Positions 1 to 8,308 of a stretch of 64,000 nt of DNA are shown piece by piece. This DNA comes from Ornithomonoglobus_A sp045649025 (GTDB taxonomy: Bacteria > Bacillota > Clostridia > UBA1381). The position numbers and the translations under genes were made by a program. The notes under the pieces were generated by a model that had not been told where the DNA came from, searched no databases, and worked only from the letters and a program-made list of their open reading frames with translations. Numbering within the stretch: position 1 is the stretch's first letter; each line of letters begins with the position of its first letter. The stretch covers positions 163,127 through 227,126 of the forward strand of contig JAZRPB010000006.1 in NCBI GenBank assembly GCA_045649025.1, read 5' to 3'.

Positions 1-1776
1 AAATTAAGACTATGGAGTGCAAAATCTCCTAACCATATGAATATGCAGGCATTCAATCAGGGCGATTATGTGCGTGCTCAGGAGGAAAAAGAGCTTGCCG
101 AGGTAATATCAAAGGTGCTATACCCCGAGGATAATCATACAGAGGGTAAAGAATTAAGATTAAAGCAACAATATTTCCTTGTTTCATCAACATTGCAATG
201 GATATTACGTGAATTTGAGCAAAGAAACGGTGCAAACTGGCAAAATCTGCCCGATAAGGTTGTTATTCATATAAACGACACACATCCCACAATGGCAATT
301 CCCGAGCTTATGCGTATTCTTATGGACGAAAAACGACTTGGTTGGGACGAGGCATGGGATATTGTTACCAAAACCTTTGCCTACACAAACCACACTGTAT
401 TATCGGAAGCACTTGAAAAATGGCCGCAGGATATGTTCCGCAGAATTTTACCGCGTCTTTATATGATTATAGAAGAAATGCAAAATCGTCTTCAATCAAG
501 ACTTGATGCATTCTACCCAGGCGACGCTCCAAAGCATAAGTGGATGGCTATTTTAGCCGATAATCAGGTGCATATGGCAAATATCTGTCTTGCAAGCTGT
601 TTTGCAATAAACGGTGTATCACAGCTCCATACAGAAATTTTAAAGAATGATATCTTTAGAGATTACTATATAATGGATAAAGACCGTTTCCACGCAATAA
701 CTAACGGTATCACTTTTAGACGTTGGATTATGAATTGCAATCCCGATTTAGCTTCACTTATATCATCAAAGATAGGTGATGGTTGGAAAAAGGATTATAA
801 CGAGCTTAAAAAACTTGCAAAATTTGCCGAGGACGAAGCCTTCCAAAAAGCATTTGCTGATATTAAATACAATAACAAGGTTAATTTAGCCAAATATATA
901 AAGGAGCATAATAATATAGACGTTGACCCCAATTCAATATTTGATGTTCAATCAAAACGTCTGCACGAATATAAGCGTCAGCTTATGAATGTGCTGCATA
1001 TAATTGCTCAATATCATATGCTTATAGAAAATCCTAATATGGAGTTTTATCCAAAAACATATATATTCGGTGCAAAGGCCGCACCAGGCTATGTAAGAGC
1101 AAAGCTTATTATAAAGCTTATAAACTCCGTTGCGGATATGATTAATAACGACGAGAGAATAAACGGCAAAATAAAGGTTGTATTTTTAGAGAATTACAGT
1201 GTGTCAATTGCTGAAAAGCTTATAATTGCAGCTGATGTTTCGGAGCAGATATCCACTGCAGGCAAGGAAGCCTCGGGCACAGGTAATATGAAATTTATGC
1301 TAAACGGTGCCATCACCTGTGGAACTCTTGACGGTGCAAATGTTGAAATGTTAGAGCAAGTCGGCAAAGATAACATATATATCTTCGGTCTTAAAGAAGA
1401 CGAGGTTGCCGCACGCACTAAATTTGCTTCAAACAATACCGACGAGGTTAAGTCTATTTATGCTCAAAATCCATTGCTTCGTCACGCACTCGACTCACTT
1501 ATAGACGGAACAATAGTTCCAGGTGCAACAAAAATGTTCTATGATTTGTATAACACATTATTGTTTGGAGATAACGGTGTGCCGGATGTGTATATGGTTA
1601 TACGTGATTTTGAAGAGTATATGAAAACACAGGAGCAGATTTCTGTTGATTACCAGAATAAGAAAAAATGGTGGAAAATGGCTATAATGAATACTGCAAT
1701 GGCAGGTTTCTTCTCGAGCGACAGAACAATATCAGACTACAATAAGAAGATTTGGCACTTAAAACCAATAAAGTAG
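1..1776 (+). CDS. glgP: Glycogen/starch phosphorylase, C-terminal part (5' end outside window)
   Basis: Releases glucose-1-phosphate from alpha-1,4-glucan using phosphate and pyridoxal phosphate (GT35 family) in the cytoplasm. The reading frame is open from base 1 and begins with family sequence (LWSAK followed by FNQGDY), so the gene starts upstream; the ATG at base 37 is internal. Visible family signatures are VVIHINDTHP, the glucan and nucleotide region around SKRLHEYKRQ, and the PLP-lysine motif EASGTGNMKF near base 1275, where the lysine forms the Schiff base. About 590 C-terminal residues are present of a usual 750-850. The GH13 amylase follows on the same strand after 132 bp, so the two probably act together in glycogen or maltodextrin breakdown. 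A MITE-like repeat with terminator-like hairpins lies between them. Confidence 0.96.
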   Translation, partial: KLRLWSAKSPNHMNMQAFNQGDYVRAQEEKELAEVISKVLYPEDNHTEGKELRLKQQYFLVSSTLQWILREFEQRNGANWQNLPDKVVIHINDTHPTMAIPELMRILMDEKRLGWDEAWDIVTKTFAYTNHTVLSEALEKWPQDMFRRILPRLYMIIEEMQNRLQSRLDAFYPGDAPKHKWMAILADNQVHMANICLASCFAINGVSQLHTEILKNDIFRDYYIMDKDRFHAITNGITFRRWIMNCNPDLASLISSKIGDGWKKDYNELKKLAKFAEDEAFQKAFADIKYNNKVNLAKYIKEHNNIDVDPNSIFDVQSKRLHEYKRQLMNVLHIIAQYHMLIENPNMEFYPKTYIFGAKAAPGYVRAKLIIKLINSVADMINNDERINGKIKVVFLENYSVSIAEKLIIAADVSEQISTAGKEASGTGNMKFMLNGAITCGTLDGANVEMLEQVGKDNIYIFGLKEDEVAARTKFASNNTDEVKSIYAQNPLLRHALDSLIDGTIVPGATKMFYDLYNTLLFGDNGVPDVYMVIRDFEEYMKTQEQISVDYQNKKKWWKMAIMNTAMAGFFSSDRTISDYNKKIWHLKPIK

Positions 1777-1785
1777 TATAAAAAA

Positions 1786-1876
1786 GAGGGATAGAAATTA
1801 TAAAAAAATAGTGTTTTTTATTTCCAATCCCTCAGTCGCATTCGCGACAGCTCCCTTTACACAAGGGAGCCTTTTT
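1786..1876. repeat. MITE-like intergenic repeat with terminator-like hairpins
   Basis: The outer arms GAGGGAT (from 1787) and ATCCCTC (about 1827-1833) are inverted and enclose an A/T-rich stem. Next come a GTCGC/GCGAC hairpin and GCTCCCTT/AAGGGAGC followed by TTTTT (about 1850-1876), which would work as an intrinsic terminator after glgP. The CTCCCTT-TGTGTAAAGGGAG core recurs at 62184-62255, so this is a dispersed family. From memory, similar short repeats are common in gut Clostridia; this was not checked. Confidence 0.65.
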
Positions 1877-1908
1877 ACCTATACAAATATTATAATTGGA
1901 GAAATTGT

Positions 1909-3831
1909 ATGAATATTGAACATAATTCGCAAGAGCTTTTTTACAGAAGTCCCTTTGGTGCACTAAAATGCGATGATGAGCTTACACTTCGTATTGCAAT
2001 TGCCAACACAGGCATACCGCACTATGTAAAATGCATATATAATGCCGAGGGCGAAGATAAAGCAGGTCTTGATATGTGCTATGTTTTTAGTGTAAATAAC
2101 AGCAATATATATCAAGCAAGCATAAAAATGCCATCTTCACCCACACTATTGTGGTATTACTTTGAAGTAAAAACAGACGACGGTGTCTTTTACTATGGCA
2201 ACAACAAAGAAGGTCTTGGCGCTTTAGGTGAAAGTTATACCACCCTCCCCGCCTCTCTTTTTCAAGTTACCGTTTATGATAAATGCTACACAACACCCGA
2301 TTGGTTTAAAAAAAGCATTGCGTATCAAATATTTCCCGACCGTTTCTGTAATGGTAATGATGACGGTGCTTTTTTAGGGAACAGAAATGATATTATAAAA
2401 AGAAACTGGAACGATACGCCATTTTACAAAACAGAGCAATTTGGCGGTGAGTATAAGTGTAACGACTTCTTTGGCGGCAATCTGTCAGGTATTATAAAAA
2501 AGCTACCCTACCTTAAGGAGTTGGGCATTAGCGTTATTTACTTAAACCCCATTTTTAGGGCATATTCCAATCACAAATACGACACAGGCTCCTACGAGGA
2601 AATAGACGAAATGTTTGGTGATGAAAAAATCTTTTGTGCATTATGCAATGAAGCCGAAAAAATGGGTATAAAAATAATCCTCGACGGTGTGTTCAATCAC
2701 ACAGGCTCGGATAGTATGTATTTTAACAAAAACGGCACTTATAACAGTGTGGGAGCGTACCAATCACAAGCCTCACCATACTATTCGTGGTATAAATTCA
2801 ACAAGTGGCCCGAGGAATACGAGTCGTGGTGGGGCATAAAAACTCTGCCCCACGTGGAAGAGGAAAGCGAAGAATTAAGGAAATACCTGTTAAGTGACGA
2901 AAATGCTATAATAAAAAAATGGTTAAAGCTTGGTGCTTATGGGTGGCGGCTTGATGTTGTTGATGAGCTTCCCGATTTTTTTGTGAAGGAATTAAGAGAA
3001 AATGCAAAAAAGGCAAAGGACGATTGCGTTATTATAGGCGAGGTGTGGGAGGATGCATCTAACAAGGTTGCATATAGCAAGCTGCGTGAATATTTCTGGG
3101 GAGACGAGCTTGATTCTGTTATGAACTATCCAATGCGTGACGCACTCATTGGAGCTGCACTCGGTACTATTGATGCCAACACACTAAACAGACGTCTTAT
3201 GAGCTTAAAGGAAAACTATCCCCCACAAGCATACTATTCACTTTTAAATATGGTATCAAGCCACGATACCGCAAGAATTTTAACTATTATGGGTGCGGGT
3301 GATTTACTAAATGAAAGCAAAGACTTTAAGGCAACCTTCACTCTTTCGGGCGACAGACTCGATATTGCAAGAAAGAGAACAATGCTTATTTTATCTATGC
3401 AAATGACATTACCAGGTGTACCCTGTATATATTACGGTGATGAGCTTGGTATGCAGGGCTTTGAGGACCCGTTTTGCCGAGGTACATTTCCATGGGATAA
3501 GGTTGATGATAACAATGATATGTATAACCATTTCCATAAAATGATACAGCTTCGTAATTCGTCTGATGCTTTCTCCACAGGTGAGTTTGAGTGTGTGTAT
3601 AAAATAGGCTCTGTTTATGGATTTATTAGGTATAACAATGATGAAAAATATATCATTCTTGCCAATTTTTCAAATAACAATGAGCGTATACGTCTTGATA
3701 TTGCAAGATATAACATACACAATATGGTGTCTGTAATAAATGAAAATGACACCCTTTTATCAGAAAGCGGCATTTATTTTACAGATATAAATGCATATTC
3801 CGTTAATGTGTATAAAACAAGGGGTTGTTAA
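1909..3831 (+). CDS. GH13 alpha-amylase family enzyme (neopullulanase/cyclomaltodextrinase type)
   Basis: A 640-residue glycoside hydrolase, probably cytoplasmic since no signal peptide is seen. Residues 1-130 look like a CBM34-type N-terminal beta domain. The (beta/alpha)8 domain starts near SIAYQIFPDRF. The four GH13 regions are present: DGVFNH (D259), GWRLDVVDE (nucleophile D349), IIGEVWED (acid/base E378) and SSHDTAR (D453). The insert before region I and the N-terminal domain favour the neopullulanase, maltogenic amylase and cyclomaltodextrinase subfamily, acting on maltodextrins or pullulan. It lies downstream of glycogen phosphorylase. A ribosome site (TTGGAGAAATTGT) precedes the ATG. 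The last codons and the stop lie inside the repeat end at 3821-3853, so the native C-terminus may have been altered. The exact substrate is not determinable here. Confidence 0.92.
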   Translation: MNIEHNSQELFYRSPFGALKCDDELTLRIAIANTGIPHYVKCIYNAEGEDKAGLDMCYVFSVNNSNIYQASIKMPSSPTLLWYYFEVKTDDGVFYYGNNKEGLGALGESYTTLPASLFQVTVYDKCYTTPDWFKKSIAYQIFPDRFCNGNDDGAFLGNRNDIIKRNWNDTPFYKTEQFGGEYKCNDFFGGNLSGIIKKLPYLKELGISVIYLNPIFRAYSNHKYDTGSYEEIDEMFGDEKIFCALCNEAEKMGIKIILDGVFNHTGSDSMYFNKNGTYNSVGAYQSQASPYYSWYKFNKWPEEYESWWGIKTLPHVEEESEELRKYLLSDENAIIKKWLKLGAYGWRLDVVDELPDFFVKELRENAKKAKDDCVIIGEVWEDASNKVAYSKLREYFWGDELDSVMNYPMRDALIGAALGTIDANTLNRRLMSLKENYPPQAYYSLLNMVSSHDTARILTIMGAGDLLNESKDFKATFTLSGDRLDIARKRTMLILSMQMTLPGVPCIYYGDELGMQGFEDPFCRGTFPWDKVDDNNDMYNHFHKMIQLRNSSDAFSTGEFECVYKIGSVYGFIRYNNDEKYIILANFSNNNERIRLDIARYNIHNMVSVINENDTLLSESGIYFTDINAYSVNVYKTRGC

Positions 3832-3853
3832 AAAAGTGCAGACCGCAAAAAGC
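3821..3853 (+). repeat. Solo end of the structured repeat family found at 13.3 and 20.3 kb
   Basis: The sequence GGGG(T)TGTTAAAAAAG then TGCAGACCGCAAAA matches, in gene-sense orientation, the end of the two full elements at 13255-13522 and 20248-20501. Only this end is present; the DNA beyond it runs into an ordinary terminator. The amylase stop codon TAA lies within the matching stretch. This looks like a remnant of an inserted or decayed element. Confidence 0.6.
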
Positions 3854-3872
3854 GGGAAAATTAGATAATATA

Positions 3873-3905
3873 AAGGGGGTTGTTTATAAACAACCCCCTT
3901 GTTAT
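3873..3905. terminator. Bidirectional intrinsic terminator (amylase / rubrerythrin)
   Basis: A perfect palindrome with 14-base arms, starting AAGGGGGTTGTTTA (3873-3900), lies between convergent genes. It has a T-rich stretch on the plus side and an A-rich stretch on the other. Confidence 0.8.
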
Positions 3906-3919
3906 TTCAACATTTTCTC

Positions 3920-4507
3920 TTATCCAAAATATCTCTTTAAAAGTCCCTCAAGGGCTCTGCCATGTCTTGCTTCATCGCGCGCCATCTCGTGAGATAAATC
4001 GTGAATTGCGTCCAAGCCGTTCTTCTTTGCACAAGCTGCAAGGTCGAACTTACCCTTTGTTGCACCATATTCACAGTCAACTCTCCACTTAAGATTATCC
4101 TTTGTTGTAGCCTTCATATTAGGCTCTAAATCCTCACCTAAAAGCTCTGCAAATTTCGCTGCGTGCTCTGCTTCCTCAAAAGCTGCCTTTTCCCAATACA
4201 AGCCAACCTCGGGATAACCCTCTCTGTGAGCAATTCTTGCCATACAAAGATACATTCCAACCTCTGCACATTCACCATTGAAGTTTGCCATTAATTGCTC
4301 AAAGATATATTTCTTATCCTCTTCACTGATGTCGGGATTGTTCTTAACAGTTTTTGCATAAACACCATATTCGTGCTCTGCTGCAAGAGGTGCATCCTCA
4401 TCCATAATCATAAACTTTTCTGCCCCCACCTTACATACAGGACACTTTTCGGGCGCTTTATCTCCCTCGTGAACGTAACCACATACTGAACATACATACT
4501 TTGCCAT
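3920..4507 (-). CDS. Reverse rubrerythrin (rubredoxin domain N-terminal)
   Basis: A 195-residue peroxide-scavenging non-haem iron protein. The rubredoxin-like domain is at the N-terminus, with CSVCG at residues 6-10 and CPVC about residues 22-25. A ferritin-like diiron domain follows, with helix motifs such as NGECAEVGMY, EEAEHAAKF and ARDEARHGRAL supplying the Glu and His ligands. Classical rubrerythrins have the opposite order; the reversed order is known from anaerobic Clostridia, where it reduces hydrogen peroxide and helps survival in oxygen. The ATG has a strong AAGGAGG site. The gene starts 29 bp after the perR-like gene, so the two form an operon controlled by the operator at 4948-4972. 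Confidence 0.93.
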   Translation of the reverse strand: MAKYVCSVCGYVHEGDKAPEKCPVCKVGAEKFMIMDEDAPLAAEHEYGVYAKTVKNNPDISEEDKKYIFEQLMANFNGECAEVGMYLCMARIAHREGYPEVGLYWEKAAFEEAEHAAKFAELLGEDLEPNMKATTKDNLKWRVDCEYGATKGKFDLAACAKKNGLDAIHDLSHEMARDEARHGRALEGLLKRYFG

Positions 4508-4536
4508 ATCTTTTTCCTCCTTAAAAATAATTTTTA

Positions 4537-4929
4537 TTATACTACTTCTTTTTCACTCTTTTTGCATTCGCTGCATACGCCATAGAAAGTGAGTGACTGA
4601 CTTTCTATAATACACCCGAGGCTTTGCTCGGTCTTTTCCCTTATATCATATAATTTAGGGATATCTGCATCTAAAACCGCCTTACACTCGTTACATACAA
4701 AATGTGCGTGATGTGCAGTAAAGCCATCAAATCGTTCCTTGTCTGAAATGATGTCTAATTTTAATATATCGCCACTCTGTGCAAGCTTTGCAAGATTACG
4801 ATATACAGTACCAAGACTTATATTGGGAATTGCTTTTCTTAATTCTTCATATACCCAATACGCCGTCGGATGTGAACGCGTACTTCTTAAAACTCGCAGC
4901 AACGCTTCACGTTGTTTTGAATAATTCAT
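4537..4929 (-). CDS. perR: Fur-family metal regulator, PerR type
   Basis: A 130-residue winged-helix repressor. The N-terminal DNA-binding region carries HPTA and the recognition helix SLGTVYRNL. The dimer domain has the two structural zinc pairs CNEC and CSEC. Residues matching the PerR regulatory metal site can be read off: His in HPTA, Asp in RFD, the two His of HAH, and Asp in VLD (equivalents of H37, D85, H91, H93 and D104 of Bacillus PerR). The Asp after RF favours PerR over Fur, which usually has Glu there. The neighbour is a peroxide-detoxifying rubrerythrin, which fits a peroxide-sensing role. A palindromic operator overlaps its own transcription start, so autoregulation is likely. 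Confidence 0.86.
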   Translation of the reverse strand: MNYSKQREALLRVLRSTRSHPTAYWVYEELRKAIPNISLGTVYRNLAKLAQSGDILKLDIISDKERFDGFTAHHAHFVCNECKAVLDADIPKLYDIREKTEQSLGCIIESQSLTFYGVCSECKKSEKEVV

Positions 4930-4947
4930 ATCTACACGTCCTCTCTA

Positions 4948-5005
4948 AAAAGTGATAATGATTATCACTTTTCTATATTATATCACTATATAACCCATTT
5001 GTCAA
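4948..5005 (-). promoter_or_regulatory. perR-rbr promoter with Fur/PerR-type operator
   Basis: On the minus strand TTGACA (5000-5005) and TATAAT (4977-4982) are separated by exactly 17 bp, with a TGA extended -10. Immediately downstream, over the expected start site, lies a 25-bp perfect palindrome (4948-4972) whose core is TGATAATGATTATCA, the 7-1-7 Fur-family box. A repressor bound here would block initiation. Confidence 0.88.
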
Positions 5006-5030
5006 TAGAAAAATAAAAAAATTTTAATTT

Positions 5031-5062
5031 AAAAAAGAGTTCAGTGTTTTGAACTCCTTTTT
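5031..5062 (-). terminator. Intrinsic terminator of the cysteine-rich protein gene
   Basis: On the minus strand the stem GGAGTTCA/TGAACTC has a short loop and is followed by TTTTTT. It sits directly after the stop codon at 5070. Confidence 0.8.
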
Positions 5063-5069
5063 CACATCT

Positions 5070-5804
5070 TTATTCTTCTTTGTCTTTCACATATCCCGTA
5101 AGCTTTTCTATGGTGCGTATTGGTGCATCGTGTGCGGTACCCCATTCCATATCCTTGTTTCGATAATCAAATTTAAGTGTAAATTTGTGTATGTCGTTTT
5201 GTACTCTTAAAAGCTCTTTTTCCTGTTTTTCCAACAGTGCCTTTGTAAATTCTTGTATATCTGCACCTTTAAGCGATTTTGGTATCATATCTGCCACTGC
5301 ACTTGTGTGCTTTAAGCAAAGTCCCTTCGATTTTTCAAACTTACTTTTAAAATCATTGTCCTTTGCCCACATATATAAAAGCACATCTATGTATCTGTTC
5401 ATAGTACGGTCTATTTTTTTACATACCATACAACCGCTATTTACATCATTAAGCCATTTTGAAAGCATTTGTGACCTGTTGGTGCTCTTTTTTAATAGTC
5501 CAATCTTTGTGCTCTCTAATACCGCTTCCTTTACACTCTGTAGCTCCTTTCTTATCTGTTCAAGGCGTGTGTCGAGAACAAGTGCCAGACTTAATTTATT
5601 TTGCATTTTAAACATCATCGAAAGATGCGTGTTGCAAAAGCCCGTGTTATTGGATAATTCCCTGTGGTCTGCCTCCATCATAGCAGCACCCATTTCATAG
5701 TCAACAGCCTCATTTTCAAGACGCTCCTCTAAAACACACAAGGGACATTCACAATCAATTTCATAAACTTCATTAACAGGTATTGTGTATATTTTCTCTT
5801 TCAT
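5070..5804 (-). CDS. Conserved cysteine-rich protein of unknown function (DUF6062-like)
   Basis: A soluble 244-residue protein with no signal peptide or membrane segment. It contains two copies of the same putative metal-binding pattern: CPLC (C20, C23) then CNTH (C57, H60), and CMVC (C125, C128) then CLKH (C163, H166). The spacing between the CxxC and CxxH halves is 34-35 residues in both, so the protein looks like an internal duplication of a zinc- or iron-sulphur-type module. The rest is helical and charged. I recall similar sequences annotated as DUF6062 in Clostridia but could not verify this. It stands alone with its own terminator, next to the perR-rbr redox operon but read from its own start. 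No function is assigned. Confidence 0.72.
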   Translation of the reverse strand: MKEKIYTIPVNEVYEIDCECPLCVLEERLENEAVDYEMGAAMMEADHRELSNNTGFCNTHLSMMFKMQNKLSLALVLDTRLEQIRKELQSVKEAVLESTKIGLLKKSTNRSQMLSKWLNDVNSGCMVCKKIDRTMNRYIDVLLYMWAKDNDFKSKFEKSKGLCLKHTSAVADMIPKSLKGADIQEFTKALLEKQEKELLRVQNDIHKFTLKFDYRNKDMEWGTAHDAPIRTIEKLTGYVKDKEE

Positions 5805-6223
5805 TTTTTATATAACCTTTCAAAAAATTTTAATAATTCTCTTATTTTAGTGTTGCAATTCCTTAATATAAGAAAACTGCATAGTTTAATATATTGCATC
5901 CTTACTTTAGTACCATATACATTGTGCCACAAAATATGTGTATTGTCAATATAATTGTTTGAAATTAAAAGACATATTTTCTACACCTTTTTACAACATT
6001 TATATAAAGACCTTATAATCTACATACCCACCTACTTGTTATATTTTTGTGCAAAACTGTTATATTATTGTTTGCGAAAGCATATAATTATGAAAAAAAT
6101 TCTAAAATTTGTTTTTTTGACAAAAAACAGTTTAATTTTTCCATTATGTGTGGTATAATAAAATAGTGTAACAATAAAATGTTTACAAGGTGTAAACCAT
6201 AAAAAATATAGGAGGATATTAAA
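5805..6223 (+). promoter_or_regulatory. Intergenic region with probable pckG promoter
   Basis: This is 419 bp of very AT-rich DNA between divergent genes. The clearest signal is an extended -10, TGGTATAAT (6151-6159), about 65 bp upstream of pckG. The matching -35 (TTTAAT, 6131-6136) is weak. The ATG at 6224 has an AGGAGG site. The 67-codon open frame at 5955-6158 has no ribosome site or recognisable product and was not accepted. Nothing else is seen here. Confidence 0.5.
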
Positions 6224-7999
6224 ATGACACAAAACAAAACAGTTAAAGCATGGCTTGATGAAATGGTTGCTATGTGTAAGCCCGAATCAATCGTTTGGAT
6301 TGACGGTTCAGAGGCTCAACTTGAAGAGTTGAGAGCAGAGGCTGTTTCAACAGGTGAAATCATTAAGCTAAACGACGAAAAGCTTCCAGGCTGTTATTAT
6401 CACAGAACAGCTGAAAACGACGTTGCCCGTGTAGAAGACAGAACATTTATCTGTACTGAAACAGAGGAGGAGGCAGGTCCTATAAACAACTGGATGGCTC
6501 CAAAAGAAATGTACGCTAAATTGAGTGCACTTTATGATGGTGCTATGAAGGGCAGAACAATGTATGTTATCCCTTATTCAATGGGTCCTGTTGGCTCACC
6601 ATTCTCAAAGATTGGTATTGAGCTTACAGACAGTATCTATGTTGTACTAAATATGGCTATTATGACAAGAGTTGGTAAGGCGGTAATCGACGAGCTTGGT
6701 GATAACTCTGATTTCGTTAAATGTCTGCACGCTAAAAAAGATGTTAACCCCGATGAAAGATATATTGTTCAATTCCCACAGGATTCAACAATATGGTCAA
6801 TCAACTCTGCATACGGCGGTAACGTATTGTTAGGTAAGAAGTGTTTTGCGTTAAGAATTGCATCATATCTTGGTATGAAGGAAGGCTGGATGGCAGAGCA
6901 TATGCTTATTCTTGGTTTAGAGAATCCACAAGGTGAGGTTAAGTACATCTGTGCTGCATTCCCATCAGCTTGCGGTAAAACAAACCTTGCAATGCTTATT
7001 CCACCAGAATATCTAAAGGCTCAAGGCTATAAGGTATGGACTGTTGGTGACGATATAGCTTGGCTACGTCAAGGTCCTGATGGCAGACTTTATGCTATTA
7101 ACCCTGAAGCAGGTTTCTTTGGTGTTGCACCGGGTACATCTGTAAAAACAAACTTTAATGCATTAGAGTCAACAAAGAAGGGCACAATCTTCACAAACGT
7201 TGCTATAAATAACGACGATATGACAGTTTGGTGGGAAGGTCTTGATAAGAATCCTCCTGTTAATGCAACAGAGTGGAAGGGTGCTAAAGTAAACGGCGTT
7301 GAATTCTCTGAAGAAGGCAACAAGCTTGCTCACCCCAACTCAAGATTTACAGCTCCTGCTGTAAACTGCCCATGTATTTCAAAGGAATTTGAAAACCCCG
7401 CAGGTGTTCCTGTTGAAGCTATCGTATTCGGCGGCAGACGTGCTAAATGTGCTCCGTTGGTATATCAATCAAGAGATTGGCAGCACGGCACATTCGTTGG
7501 TGCTACAATGGCTTCTGAAACAACTGCTGCAGCTGCAGGTGCAGTTGGTGTTGTAAGACGTGACCCAATGGCTATGAAGCCGTTTGTTGGCTACAATATG
7601 GCAACATACTGGAACCACTGGTTAGAAATGGGTAAGAAGCTTGGCGACAAGGCTCCAAAGATTTTCAATGTTAACTGGTTTAGAAAAGACGACGACGGCA
7701 ACTTTATGTGGCCTGGCTTTGGCGATAATATGAGAGTTCTTCTTTGGATTCTTGACAGATGTGCAGGCAAGGTTGACGCCGATGAGGTTGCTATCGGTTA
7801 TGTTCCAAAGCCTGAAGATATCGACATTAAAGACCTTGATATGACTATTGAAGACGTTAAGGCTCTACTTACAGTAGATAAGGAAGTATGGCTTGAGGAC
7901 GTTGAAAACATCAAGGAATACTTTGCACAATTCGGCGATAAGCTTCCAAAGGAAATGGCAGACGAGCTTGCTAAATTGGAAGCAAATCTTAATAAGTAA
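6224..7999 (+). CDS. pckG: Phosphoenolpyruvate carboxykinase (GTP)
   Basis: A cytoplasmic 591-residue enzyme interconverting oxaloacetate plus GTP with PEP, CO2 and GDP. It gates gluconeogenesis or, in anaerobes, CO2 fixation into C4 acids. The GTP-type P-loop FPSACGKTN (246-254) includes the characteristic reactive cysteine C250 that ATP-type enzymes lack. Also visible are VGDDIAW and the guanine/metal segment FGGRRAKCAPLVYQSRDW. The length is normal for the family. A single-gene transcript is likely: it has its own promoter, and the terminator at 8031-8087 follows. gdhA is next on the same strand but has its own upstream region. Confidence 0.97.
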   Translation: MTQNKTVKAWLDEMVAMCKPESIVWIDGSEAQLEELRAEAVSTGEIIKLNDEKLPGCYYHRTAENDVARVEDRTFICTETEEEAGPINNWMAPKEMYAKLSALYDGAMKGRTMYVIPYSMGPVGSPFSKIGIELTDSIYVVLNMAIMTRVGKAVIDELGDNSDFVKCLHAKKDVNPDERYIVQFPQDSTIWSINSAYGGNVLLGKKCFALRIASYLGMKEGWMAEHMLILGLENPQGEVKYICAAFPSACGKTNLAMLIPPEYLKAQGYKVWTVGDDIAWLRQGPDGRLYAINPEAGFFGVAPGTSVKTNFNALESTKKGTIFTNVAINNDDMTVWWEGLDKNPPVNATEWKGAKVNGVEFSEEGNKLAHPNSRFTAPAVNCPCISKEFENPAGVPVEAIVFGGRRAKCAPLVYQSRDWQHGTFVGATMASETTAAAAGAVGVVRRDPMAMKPFVGYNMATYWNHWLEMGKKLGDKAPKIFNVNWFRKDDDGNFMWPGFGDNMRVLLWILDRCAGKVDADEVAIGYVPKPEDIDIKDLDMTIEDVKALLTVDKEVWLEDVENIKEYFAQFGDKLPKEMADELAKLEANLNK

Positions 8000-8030
8000 T
8001 TATTATATAAAAAGCTGACTGATTAAATTA

Positions 8031-8087
8031 AACCGACCCCACAAAAGTTAGATTAAAAATCCAACAATTGTGAGGTCGGTTTTTTTA
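8031..8087 (+). terminator. Intrinsic terminator of pckG
   Basis: AACCGACCCCACAA (8031-8044) pairs with TTGTGAGGTCGGTT (8068-8081) with one C-A mismatch, followed by a T run. Confidence 0.85.
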
Positions 8088-8090
8088 AAT

Positions 8091-8308
8091 AATTACCCAC
8101 AAAGTCATAAATTATTCATAAAATATTCATATAATGCAAAAAAATTAATAATTATTCATAAAAAAATGTTATTTTGCATAAAATGTATTTTCAAATAAAA
8201 CTAATATTAGTAATATTTACAGGGTTGTAAAATGTCGTAAAATGTGATAAAATATTGGTTAAGTTAGTATAAAAATGATATTATGCTAAACTCAAGGAGG
8301 TATTTAAA
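8091..8308 (+). promoter_or_regulatory. gdhA upstream region with 10-bp phased repeats
   Basis: Very AT-rich. ATTATTCATAAA occurs twice (about 8112 and 8153). Three consecutive 10-bp direct repeats (TAAAATGTCG, TAAAATGTGA, TAAAATATTG) occupy 8228-8257. A plausible promoter follows: TTGGTT (8255-8260), 18-bp spacer, TATTAT (8279-8284) with a TGA extended -10. The ribosome site AAGGAGG is about 9 bp before the ATG. Helically phased repeats directly upstream of the -35 suggest curvature or an activator site; no regulator is identified. Confidence 0.45.

Noticed and set aside
37..1776. ATG at 37 as the start of glycogen phosphorylase
   Set aside because: Family sequence continues upstream to base 1 in the same frame, so the gene is truncated by the window edge.
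5185..5700. Antisense open frame of 171 codons inside the cysteine-rich gene
   Set aside because: Shadow of the real minus-strand gene; low-complexity Ser/Phe/Leu composition and no start signals.
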